NCBI GenBank assembly: GCA_002633005.1
Contig: NMRA01000199.1
Location: 262,792 to 326,791 of the forward strand
Source: Phoronis australis
Taxonomy: Eukaryota > Phoronida > Phoronidae
Direction of reading: 5' to 3'
Length of the DNA: 64,000 bases
A model generated the notes under the pieces. It did not search any database. It had not been told where the DNA came from and saw only the letters and a program-made list of their open reading frames with translations. The position numbers and the translations under genes were made by a program. Positions 1 through 12,984 of this stretch are shown piece after piece (the stretch's first letter is position 1; every line of letters begins with the position of its first letter).

Positions 1-16
1 GTGTGTGTGTGTGTGT
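1..16. repeat. (GT)n microsatellite end
   Basis: The window opens inside a GT dinucleotide run. Confidence 0.9.
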
Positions 17-3000
17 TATATCGTTATTATGGTAACTAAACTATTCAAAGAAGTAAATGTACCTTCTGTGATATTTTCCTTCTGATTTCCACGACGTAGA
101 GAAAATAAACATAATTAGATTATTGAGTTTCACTGTACGCGTTTTAGCAAGACGTCTCAGACAATTTTATTTCTGGTACAGGTATGTCTCAGGTTTTTTG
201 TCATATCGTCACCGAACATGGGTTAAACAAAAAAGCACCAGTGAAAATACGATTCACAAAATAATTAATTTAAGCAGTGCAGTTTCAGGGCTAAGAAACT
301 AGCTTCAGTTGAGAGAACTGTTTTAGAATATTCAAAAATTAATTTCGCTTGAGCCTGGAATATTTAGAACACATTATAATTAATACCCATGTGATTCACT
401 GACTATGTTCTTTAATAGTCCTCTTAAGGGGCATTTCCTTTTATTCATACTGCCTAAAACAAAGCAAGATACCCAATGACACGAAACCATGACGTTTTAA
501 TCGTGATCAATGTGCCGTAGAGACCATCGAAAGCTATCGGTTCACCGCAATTACCTTTTAGGTCCTTTTAAAAGTAGAAATCTTTTGCTATTCTGACAAG
601 GGAAATCTTAAAAGGCGCGCTAATTTTCGTGATTTCGGTGTTTAGACAAATGTGAGAATGAAATATGCAGCTTGAACATTTCAAACTTTCAAACTAACCC
701 CCCCCCCCAGTAAATCCACTTTTTGATTAGAGCGACTTTATAGTCTTTACAGTCGAAAAACGCATGATAAACTGTTGGATGGGGTATACTTTTGAAGTTA
801 TTAGCTTTTTACAGATCTATAAAGTAATAAAATCTAACGTTTTTATGATTCTAGTACATACAATAGCGAATATTTTCTCCCGTGCGAGATGAGTTGAACA
901 TTTTTAATGTCGAGCTTTTGTAAACAGGCAGCAGGATTACATTCCTCTCCCGTCTTCCAGAAATAATATAATTATAGAACCGTGTCTTCCAAAATGGGCA
1001 AATCTGCTTTGAAGACCCGATAATACTTAATTGCTAACCTATGCAGGTTTTGGGGGTTAAATATTACTAGAGTAAGGCGTTGTTGAACACCGTGCTTGAA
1101 CTCAAAAATTGCGTGCCGGTCAAAACAAGCTACTTGCGAATAACTTGAAGGCGGTCTCTGAAGGACTCGTGGTTCATTAGCCGGGAAGTCGAGAATGATT
1201 GGCCTCGCAGATTTTGCGAAAACAAATCAAAGCAAAAGAGAATCACATGCAGGAAAATGCTCCGAACATTGTGTCGTATTGTTGCACATTCACGTAAAGA
1301 AGTCAGGTATTTTTTGGTCGAAAAAGTTTTGAACAACTGTTGAAAAGTTGTTTGAGATAAAGTATTGTAATTCAGTTCAACGTTTAATTCATGCTTCATT
1401 ATCGTTGATTATATCACTTTAAAAAAGGAGCAGCTTTCGTGTGCTATATTTTTAAAGTTTATGTGAGACGTTTACTATCTCAAGATCTCAACTGTCGTAA
1501 CGCAGTTTGAGGTCTCACTGCAGTAGTTGTATTGTTTCCAACAAAGCACATTTCCACAGAACAGTAGCCCAGCTGGAGAGCACGTGGATAGAGAGCAGAG
1601 CAGAGCCATGACGTGTAGGTTAGTAGTATTCCGTGCAATCTTCATAAGTCTTTTGTGACGTGAATTCTCTACAGTACATTTTGTCGACGTTTTGCTGTTT
1701 GCGTAACATTAGCGGTATTCGATCTACTCCTGTTTGCTTGATCCGCACTCCACATTTGGGAAACTTATTGAATGATAAGCTTCAATTCTTCCTTTATATA
1801 TCTACCTGAGTATCAAAAACGTAATGAGGTGAAATTTTAGCAATAATTTGCCTACCTTTGATACATGTGCACACGGTCACACCGACAAGCCTAGTAATTA
1901 TCGCGAGTATTTCCCCACCTGTTCTTTCTCACATCACCGGAAGACTCATCAAAACCAATACAAGACAAGAAGAGCACGGAGAAAGATATACCTGTCATAT
2001 TCGTATGAACACGGGCGGGAATTATAGGGGTTTAGGGTGAAATGGTCCCGTGGCCTGAATAATAGTTGGTTCCATCAAAATGATGGGAATGGCAGTCAAA
2101 AGACGGATCGAGACGTCGACTAAAATATCGTGTCATCATAAAAATTATGAAGTACAATTTGGATATTATTCACGCACGTTACCGCAACTAGCATTAGATG
2201 AGATCTTCGCTGCGCAAATTCTGTGACAGCCGTGTATGGTTTTAAAAATGCGTATTTTTACGTTTAAATTATTAAGTTACATGTGCAAAATTCAGGCTAA
2301 TGCTCATACATGTACTGCGTGTGTACTCTAGGTAATCACTGGCGAATTTTGAAGGTGATGAAATTTCTTCGTGATTTCTCTTCTATTTTGTGCTTAAAAA
2401 CGGTTATCTAAGAAAGAAATTCTCTTTGAATTTGCTCGCCAAGAGCTTAGAAAAATAAAAAAGTTCAATTTCACATTAGTTAGTCTCGATAGTTTTTCCA
2501 AAAACTGTCTTCAAATTTCCTACCGTGAACTCACCTGGGCGCTTTTACGCCTACTGTATCGCACGTCACAATTAAAGTTACATTCTCTGTCACGGTGGGG
2601 CATGAATGAAACGGAATTACACGTATTATCTCAGACAACACTTCAACAGTTGTTTTTATAATTGTTTCACCAAACATCTCCATTTTTACGTATTCTTTGT
2701 ATTTGCTTCCTGAAAAATCAATGAGGCACATTTACTTTCATGCGACTCTCTATTCTTGTTTCCTTCTCTTTCAAAAAGTTCCTATTACAGACGTATTTGC
2801 ATGCTCCTAACTAAGCTAACGTATAGCAGGATCACTTAAACGACAACGCTATATGAACATCAGCTACACTTAACAAAGTGCTATCGTTGACATCTTGTAA
2901 ATGTAGGTGACATTTGCACTGATGACGTACCCTGGGGGCTACACTTAGCCCAAATAAGGCAGTGTGGTTCCACAACACCACGTCCCGATACTTACTGCAT

Positions 3001-4069
3001 ACGTTTGAGTGATTTACGGTGGATCATTTTCAGCACAAAAGTCGTTCTTAAAAACATTCGGCAATTTCCATCTACTTCATCGTCCCTATGTGTTGTGTTT
3101 GTAATTTGACTAAGTAATTACAGAGATCAGGAAAATAGCGTGTAAGTTCCACTTTGAAATCAATCAAAAGTAGCCTTGAATGTCAAGCTATTTCCAGCGG
3201 TAGGCGAGAGGATATGCAAACTCACCTTGTCCAGTAAGAACTGAAGCCGAGCAAACTTGAACATTACTGGTAAGGAGATGTTCAACTCATCACAGTCCAG
3301 TGCTTGGTTTCATTTTCAAATCCTTATTCTAGAGAAATTTCTCTCCAACTATTCGCATCTACTCACATACAGCTAGGAAAGTAGTTCTGTTGGCTTTTTA
3401 TGTTGGCTTTAATCATCACCAACTCAAGTGGCCATTTTTCATTGCACAACAGACAGCAAATCATACTAAAGAGGGCGCCTCGATTTCGGAAATCGTCGAC
3501 TTCTAATTTTAAACACCGTAACACAACGGATTTTTGTTGCTTTTATGGTTCCGATCAAAGCTAGAAATTTCAAAATTCTATGATCCTACCCAGCAAAAAT
3601 CACCAAAATTTTCAACACCAAAACCCATTGGTCCTGTCTCTTAAGTTTACATTATAACTCTCCGTTACTGTTACAGCAGATAAACGTACGGTGTTTGTTA
3701 AATTACTGTAGTATTAAAAATGCGTTATTATTAAAACACCACCTATTTTCTGTAGATAGCAAAGAAGCAACGTAGTCGAGAACGAACTGACCTAACAAAA
3801 TTAAACCAAACTGTTCATCGGCCAAGAAAATTCCAATAATAAAATCATAAGTCAACTGTACTTACGGACATAATTGTCAGTCTACTCGTGTATTTAACCA
3901 TGTGCATTAAAATGATAAATTTACACCTTTTAATTGATCCACTTTCAAAATACACAAGTAATTTTGTGCGAGCACATTTTACTGATACCTGTCCAGTAAA
4001 CCCAACTAGAAGTCATTTTCTCAAGCAATTGGTTCGTTTCTTCACCACTAGCGTCGCTTTAGCAGCCAC
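17..4069. other. Intergenic, no gene recognised
   Basis: Only short ORFs without family motifs or convincing splice context on either strand. The DNA is AT-rich, with a short C-run near 700. It should contain upstream regulatory DNA of the P450, but no specific site could be read. Confidence 0.5.
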
Positions 4070-4075
4070 TATAAA
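4070..4075 (+). promoter_or_regulatory. TATA box of the CYP2-clan P450
   Basis: TATAAA lies 84 bases upstream of the ATG at 4154, which would place transcription start near 4100 with a short 5' leader. Position and match are good, but no initiator element was confirmed. Confidence 0.4.
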
Positions 4076-4153
4076 GCCTGTCTCCTCAGAAGCGGGCCTC
4101 ACATGTATTTCACCATTCCTCTGCGATCAGTGTTTACAGGTGAACCTCTCGCG

Positions 4154-4404
4154 ATGTTCGACGTTGCTATTTTGTTGCTTTGCCTGACATTTGCTCTTTT
4201 GCTAAAAAGCAGCCTGAGAGGTAGTCTCGGCAACAATATCGGCTGGTTTTCGTGGCTTTTAGGCAGAGGTGGAATGCCAATAGTGCCTTATTTGCCGATC
4301 GTGGGAAAGACCTTATATTTGAGACGAGATATTCCAATATTCGTAGCCTATGAAGAGCTGGCGAAGCAATTTGGGGAAGTTTTTGCCATCAAACACGGTA
4401 GCAG
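4154..4404 (+). CDS. CYP2-clan P450 exon 1
   Basis: Encodes the signal anchor, the linker and the first part of the fold, ending in FAIKHGS plus two bases of a split codon. The donor is AG|GTAAGC. Confidence 0.85.
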
Positions 4405-7400
4405 GTAAGCGCCGAAATCAAAAGTTGCAAATTAACAGCGAAACGTTTTGTTATACTTTCAACGGTTACACTGGCATTGTTTAAAATGCTAAAACTGCAT
4501 AAATTACGATAAAATCACTATAACGCGTAATTTTTATATGACTTGATCAAACTTGTCAATTATATAACAATAAAGATGAACAAACAGCATGTGTGAACCA
4601 TCACGTGACGCAATGCCCGCGGAGACGGAACTACAGTATATATGTCCGGGTACTCAACATTTTTTTTTTTAAATACTTGTTGAGTTAAAACAGTGCGTGT
4701 TGTAGGGAAATAAGGATACCCACTCTATTATAGAGTTGACATAGAAAAAGCAAGTTGGTTTATTTATTTAGAAGGATTGATCTATTTTTGGAGCATTACT
4801 ATGACCGTGTCATTGTATATAATGGCTTGAATGCATGCGTCCGAGGTTCTGTTCTGGGATGAAAGGGTCTTTTTAGGATAGGAATTATACAAGTGGCCCC
4901 ATTTTGCAATAGAATTCTACCAAAGGGTTTCATGTTTAATTTTAAGATTGTTGCATTAAAAAGACATTGATGTAAATAGATCTTTGCTTAATTTTATTAC
5001 AAAATAATAATTAAATGTCTTGAATTTTCACGAAGATATCTAAGTGCAAGTTTCATCATTTCCTATGATATACAACTGTCCTACCCACACAGTATGCTGT
5101 TGCTACCTTGTTAGCCATCTGTCTACCGTTGAACCAAGAACCGGGTAACCCAACTATACCAACACGACTATCCCCACATTGCTGGAACCGCTGTACCCAC
5201 ATTAATTGCTGGAGCCATATTCTCTACAAATGTCTATTGTTCGTGTTTTGGCTAAAAATGCCTTTTCACGCGCCGATTTAGCCGGTCCTTTCGTGTAACA
5301 TAAAGTTCTGGAAATGGTAACTTTCAACATGTGCAAAAAATACCAAAACACGCTTTTAATACTACATGTATGTACGAATGAAACTTCTAAAGCAATAAGA
5401 CGGAAGCTAAATTTTAATTTAAAAAAGTAAACATTGCCAAAGCGCATGCGGACTAGCTTCACGTATAGACAGAGATCGTGTAACTTCGTACTATAGTTTA
5501 CATAACAGCCACAGGCTTCGCATACCAAAGTCAGCCATTACACGAATGCTCAAAACAAAAACAGCACAGCAGTTCAGCATGGTAGTGAGCTATTCAAAGT
5601 CATATTCCTGGGTTGTAACAGGTCTGTGTTTTTTTAAATATGTGACCTGACGTGAATTTGTTGTTTGTTTATTATTCTAACTTGGGTTTTTTATTTCAAA
5701 TGGATCTGCTCCAGCGTTGGTCATGTACTCTAATGACTTGTTTACTTTCTTGAGGCTGAACTGTCCCCTGGAATCTATCCACACACGGTCTTAACAGGAT
5801 GACACAGTGTTCACAGAAACATCCCAGAGCCAAATAACCATTTCCTAATATTGCAACATTGTGTGGTTTGTACTGGACTTAGGAAAGCAAAGCTAGTTCT
5901 GTACACAACTAACAATGACCTTGAACACATTTGTTTTAGGCCAAAACAGAAGCACCACCTTTATTTACATAGGCGCTAATATTAAAGTTCGTGACAATGA
6001 CTTTATTATGACGTAGATGTGCTACACAGTGAAAGCTTTCTTGAGCAAACTGTTGCACGGTTGCGTACATTTTACTTTCAGAAATTTCTTGAAACAGCTA
6101 GTACATGTTAACACTTGGAATGGGCAACTTAAAAACTCCGGAAGTTAGTCTTCCAAATTTTGATCTCTGACTAGATCAGTACGTAGGTTCACAAGCTCAG
6201 CACAGAAAATCAAGTAGTTATCCACTGATCGGATTCTGAGCTTAACACTGGAATACTGGTACTCAAAATTTTGAAAACTTTTAAGTCTCTGTATTGCTCG
6301 CTCCATATGGATTCTTACCGTACTGTGGAAATGCGCCATGTTTTTGTTAGACCTATTTCTACTAAGGTGTGGCTTGCCTTTGGGGAAAGCTGGTATGCTT
6401 AATTTAACTCGTCTTGGAAACATGAGTTCATCAATAGTAAAACCTCTATCTGCCATAACTTTGTCTTTGGGTAAAAGGTATTTCAGAAATCCAGATTTTT
6501 GAATTATGTATGTGTCACTACCTCTTGCCCCCAAATGCTTTAGATACGTACATGGTGTACCGATTTTTGGTGCAATTGCAACCATATACTTTGCAGTACT
6601 ATGAGATTTGTACTGGCTAGGGTTCACTCCCTGTCAACGATTTCAAATCAGCTGATCTGCTACCAAATACAAAACACAAGCAGGCACACCAGCTCAGAAG
6701 GCTGGTTTTACAGGCAGGCTGTACTGACTCCAGTGTTTAGTCTAACATGCCTGTAATGGCGTGGTCTCAATATGGCGCTCCCCAGGAATTCGGCAGTTTC
6801 CGTAACGGAATCTGTCTGTACCAGAATCCAAAGGTAGAAGCAAACAGAAATAGCGAATAGCCAATTAGTCGGCCTGAAGGGCAACTCTTTCGTCGAATTT
6901 CTGAAGAGATCATACGAGACTTAGACTTGAAGTATTCTGATGATGGGAAACTTTCAGCAGTGTCGAGCACAAGAACTTCAGTGTTCTCCCGTTTGGATCG
7001 TGCATTTTCATTGCCATAAGAAAGCACCATCACCAGGGACTCTATACTCTGCTACCTAGTCCGCATGAAAACAAACCAGTGGATGAGCGATGGTAGCCTC
7101 AGATTGTATGCAAGCAAAATTGGGTACGTTGGTTGACCGGAGCTTAATTGTTGCGAGATGTCATACAAAGTCATGCGTGGCAGTGGGAGGCAAACAATTT
7201 GATTCCTGTTATTCAGTGGAGATATCTGGTTCTCAAACTGCAGAACCCTGACAGTGGCCATATCATTACTACATGCAGGACAATATACTATGAATCAGTG
7301 GGACTTCCTCAAAGACAAAGGTGTATATCAGATCAATGGGAGCATTAACAAAGGTTGAGCAGGTTACATCTCAGGTGACTGGATACTAATTTGGCTTTGT

Positions 7401-10400
7401 GTTATCGTGGGTAGTCTCGATTCGGTAAATGAAGGGCTTTGGGACAGGGGAAGGTTAATTAAAGTGCTTGCTTTTATCTTATGTTACCCTTCTCGAAATT
7501 TTAAATATGCGACAGACTCACAACATCATCAAAACAATCCCATGCCCCAGTTTTACAAGGCAGAGGGCCTAATGAGTGTTTCTTCTTTAGATGTCGGCTG
7601 TTTTAAGACACTGCCAGTTTCCGCCATTTGTATTTATGTTGACCTCTGTTGCTGCGCATGCGTTGTTGTAATATCTCTAGCATTATAATGATAACCCTTT
7701 TTATTCGTTTTAAGCGTTTCATTCGGACCTAGAATTAAATGCATTTTTTGACAATTTTTGCACATGTTGAAAGCTCAGAACCTTTTTAACTTAATGTCAC
7801 AAAAAATGGCTAAAACCGGCAGCGTTAACAGATTTTTGGCTAAAACTTGATCCATAGGCCTTTAACCGTTGAATGGACTACATGCAGTGCTGAGCTTGAA
7901 TAAATAAAAATAAGAAAACAGTCATGACAGTATTTCCAAATAGCACACTCTCACCCCATGTAAATTTGCTATTTGTAACTCTCAAAGTCTACTGACAACC
8001 CAATGACTAGGTTTGTCAATCACAGTTCGATTTTAGATAGTTTTGCCCGTTACAAACTGCTCCAGATACAAATATGCATTGACAACACTAAGCACCATTA
8101 TAAAATGCCTGTGGGTTAAGTTTCTGGCACAAATCGTGTACACTGATGGGTGTTGGATGTTGTAGAGGGGAGCCATAGCTTTGGAAAGAAAATATTAAAA
8201 GGTTGTTCCACACGGCTTGATTTTGGAAGCACTCATTAGACTCTCCGCCTGGTGAACTGGATGGTTATTTTCTTAATACCGGGTGTGGAAGGGCAATGCC
8301 GAGTATTCAAAATTCCGAAAAATGGTATGTAAGACGCAGGCAAGGACTGTCGTCAACCTTTCCAGCCTCTTATTCACCCATTGAAGACTATACACGTCAC
8401 TGCAAAGCCAAAATGCCCAGTCACCTGAGATGTAATGTGCTGAACCTTGAAAAAGAGGTTAACGCCCCTACTGATCTGCCCATGACTACGTCCCGTTACC
8501 TTTGAGGAGGTCCCACTTACCCTGTAATAATGATATGACCAATCATTTGGGGCTGCATTTTGACAAGATTTCTCCACTCAATGACGGGCATCAAACCGGA
8601 TAGGATATTCCCACCCCCTCGCACGATCTTGCGTGATTTCACTTTTCTCGCAAGAAATTTGGTCCACGGAAAGCAATTCGCAGTTTTGCTTTCATTCACC
8701 TTCAGGTTGTTATCGCTCATCCACTGTTTTTTTTTTTTTTTTTGGTCTAGCTAGCTGACCAGAGTAGAATCCCTGGTAGTGAAAATGCATAGATAATTTG
8801 GTAATCCACGTCCTAAGTCCAGCTGGTAGTAATCGAACCCACGACCACCAAGTGGCAAAGAGGGTCTCTCCAACCACAATAACATTCAAATTCAGTCAGT
8901 CACAACTTTGACTGTGTAGATTTCTCTCGACCCGGCGACTCGAGCATCAGTGCATTTAACAACAACTATATTATCACATTCGGTGTGTAAGCTGTTCAGT
9001 CCAGATTGATAGTAATCTCGTCATTGGAAATCGCCAAGAAATGATTACGTCACCTCGCTAAGGCGAACTTCTCTACTTTGAAGCAGTACCTGAAACAGCC
9101 GACTGTCTCGAGTTGCCTCCAGCCTCGTCCCCAAGCTTCAAGATGGCGCTGATCAGTTGAGCCATTTGAGGCTTGGTTATGGGAAATGAAGTGTGTCAGA
9201 ATGGGGCTATTCGGTGTCGCTGCTGTACCAGTGGTGATTGAATTGCGGATGCGTCGCTGTCTGCATGTAAACAGCTGGTAAAAAGACGGATTCTTATCAA
9301 AATACGTCGTCGCGCAAAGCCCTATTATTGCTATTTTCCCTGGTGCAAGTCTTCGACAGGTGGTCACAAATTACCAAAAGACCTACAGTTACTACATTCG
9401 TGGAGCATTGCGGTCAAAAGGGTCAACCAACTGGCAAAAAGTCTGTGGATGCCGAAGCCCCTTTGGAAGACTACATAACGTTACTTGGTAAGTTTTTAGC
9501 AATCAAGTTTCTATCGACATCGTTCGGTGATGCTATCCTCACTAGTTACCCCACTGAATAACGGGTTTATTGAATGGGACTAAGTGTTTCTTTTAGGAAA
9601 TTCACCCAGGACTCGGATGCCGGGTAGGCTAGCAGCACATATTCATATATTGTCCTCCAGGGGTGGGAATGCGCCCAATTTAAGAGGTTTATGGTACGTG
9701 ACGCTCAGAAGTCATGGGTTACTTTTTCACAGCAGTTTCTCTTCAAAGCTATGCTATGTCCAATAAAATTCTCTAGATGAGTGAGTTTCCTTATTTTATA
9801 GCGGACCCCACCCCCAGGACTACCAGATTAGTTACCGAATTAACATGAATAAGCTATTCAGTAAACGTCATAACATTGCATTGGGATAAAAATTCACACC
9901 TAGAATGAATTTTACTTGTTCAGGTCAGATGCACAATTCAAGTGTCGTTAAAAAAAACACATTATTAAATCACTTTTAGCCTGTTTCACATTAGTTTAAT
10001 TCAGATCTTAAGGTTGACTTGGGTACAAAGATTATTAGTTTCTACATATAAACATGAAGATGAAACGTCAAGTATGTTCTGCCTTAATAAAGTAGATTTG
10101 TCTTGGTGCTTTTTTTATAATTTTTTAATATTTCTCTGACTATACTGTTACAGGTGAGAGAAAACGACTGAAACCAGCCGCCTGACCGTCTATTTTACCT
10201 TTGGACAAAGTGAAAAGCAATCCTTCAGCAATGACCTGAGAGAATTGAACCTAATTCAGAAATTCAGCCCTCGATATGCCTGATTATGGACTTCGTTGCG
10301 TGGGAAAATTACAATTATTTTTAACAATGTTGTTTCTTTATATACTTGTCTTGCATGTGGAACTTTTGTTGTGGACAAGTTAACACAAAACTTAAAAGTG

Positions 10401-12953
10401 TTCAAAGGCCCTCTCATTAAAGCTCAAAAATAATTACACGCACAAACAAATCAAATGTAAACAAAGAGAATACTTCATTTTGATAGCTGCACATTTCTTA
10501 GACTAGAGGTCAACAGGAAAACGACAATTCGCAAGCGTAATCGCTAATCATTTCAGCTTTATAAAGAATAAGCACAACTGCACTGTATGAGGCTTTAAAA
10601 CTGAGGAAATACTGTGGTTCCAAGAATTAGTGACAAACTTGCCTGTTGATGAAAAATTTATTCGATCATCAAAGTGTAACATTAATGGGTTTTCTACTGA
10701 CAATAAGACAATTGATGCAGTCACTGAATGTTATTTCCCCATAATGTGTACCAAATTGAAAAGTTTTTACCATTTGTATAAAGCCTTTCTTCTGAAAAGA
10801 AAAATTAATGTCACTCAGTGAGAAAGGACAGGTATTTATACCAGATGCTTTTGATTTTCATTTCACAGAGATCTAGTTTCAATAGCCTATAGAAGCGCTT
10901 GTAAAAAAAGTTTGGCACGTGGCTTTCCTCCAGGTAACCTCATTCAGCCTCAATTAGATCATTGAAGGTAAACACAACAGCATATCACTTGACACGTTTT
11001 GTGTCCAAAATCTGACCCTGAACTAGACCAGAGTTTCACTACGCCTTTAGTTTCAATCCAGCATGTTTCTTCCAGGAAACGAAATAAGCTATTGTCCACA
11101 CATGACTTATTGCCTATGAAAGGGCATCCTCACCAAAGAGGCTGACTTGTGTAACTGTCAGATATACTTCCTCTTCATACACAAACAACACGTTGCATTA
11201 TGGTAACTTCGTACTGCGATTCACATTTCACCAGGGCCACTGACATGTACGTTGTGCCATGCAACACTCGGCTTATGGTGTGAGGAAATGATGTGGGAAG
11301 AGAAAGGAGTAACAAAGCTCGTCCGTTGTCTCCGATGAAGAAAGTTGGCTTTAAAAACATCTACACTGGATACGAAGATCTTGTTGGTTAGCTGCAGTCT
11401 ATTGCTTAAAACCATTTTTTGTCCATTCAGGGTCGATGCAGAAGCGATGCATGTCTCCTCTGCACGGTACAAGCCCTCAAACCTAAAAACCAAAGGTCAC
11501 GTGAAAAAAGACATGAAAGATTTTCATCTCAACGTGTAATAATTTTCCGGGAGACATAGGATAGGGAGTAAACAAATAGTATAATGTATATTTACTTACC
11601 CTTTGACATGGCATTGGGCTTGGATTGTAATCTCACTAACCAATATCGAGTTAAACATTCAGCATTCATTGATGTAACTGTCACTGATAAACCATTTCTA
11701 ACAATAATACTGCTTTGATGTACGAAAAGATCCCGAGTGAATTCAAGTATCGTAACACGCATTACAACAAACAAAAATTAACCCGACTGGCGACTGCCGC
11801 GAAGTCAACATCGGCGAGTATCTCAGTTAACAGGCAACAGTAGAATAAACGTGGAATAATCTTTAAAATAATCACAAAACTTACCTTTGTATAAGGTCGT
11901 GCTTACTTTCTCTCATAGAAACACCCTTTTCACGCAATCTCAGATTCAGTGGGCACGCCTACAAGCCATTTCACAATGTATTTAAAGGGATCGCAAAATC
12001 GAGGCTGTTAATCTATCACCACTAGTACACGCGCGCCCTCTAGTTAATGTAAATTTTCCGAATAGCCCCATTCTGACATATTTTTACGAAATTTACCGAA
12101 ATATCACGAGTAATATAAAGTTATATCAACTTTGAAGGTTTCTGCAGTATAATATAAAAATGAAAACTAATGGTATATTGCAGCAATATGGGTCTAGGTC
12201 ATTGCAAAAAGGATGTATTTGGATTCGAGAGTTGATCAATTTCTATGACACTATTAATAAAACAGAAACGAAAATAAGTACGCCAACAACCTTTATTTCA
12301 AACAATAACCTAAATAATGCCTTCTACTTCATGAATGGCAGCAACAAGGCCTGTGAAAGTAATTAAAGTCTGCCTTTGTTTTAATGACGTCAAGACAGCG
12401 GCAGTTTCTTAGCGTTGAAGTCTTATTATAAGATCTTCAAAATTTTAGAATCACGTATAAAAATATGGATTGAATAATCATTCTTTTCATAATTGTAACT
12501 TTCATGTGCAAGTCTTTGTATTCTTGTAACATAGTAAAAAAATGGAAAATCGTAAAAACGTATCAGACCGGATCTGATTTATAAATCCAGTGCATTACTC
12601 TTACAGCTATTTGGTCATCGTCAACGGCTCGTCCAAAGTTAAAGAATTCTTGTCCAAGGGTCACGCTGTAGCCAGTCGCCCTCTTCTTCGTCGGGTGAAG
12701 ATACACAACCCCCAATTTCTGGGTAATTTGTTTTTATAACGATGATGACGACTTTGACAACGACGGTAATGATGATGATGATGACAATAATGATGATGAT
12801 ATCCTGATGATCTTATGATGATGATGAAGATGATGATGATTATAAGGATAATGATGGTGAGGATGATGATGATGACAATAATGATGATGATATCCTGATG
12901 ATCTTATGATGATGATGAAGATGATGATGATTATAAGGATAATGATGGTGAGG

Positions 12954-12984
<31 letters not shown>

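Noticed and set aside
11221-11885. Possible three-exon minus-strand gene (donor-like sites at 11885 and 11600, acceptor-like at 11483)
   Set aside because: The phases do not match: the donor at 11600 leaves one base while the long frame at 11482-11221 needs two. The in-phase alternative soon hits a stop.
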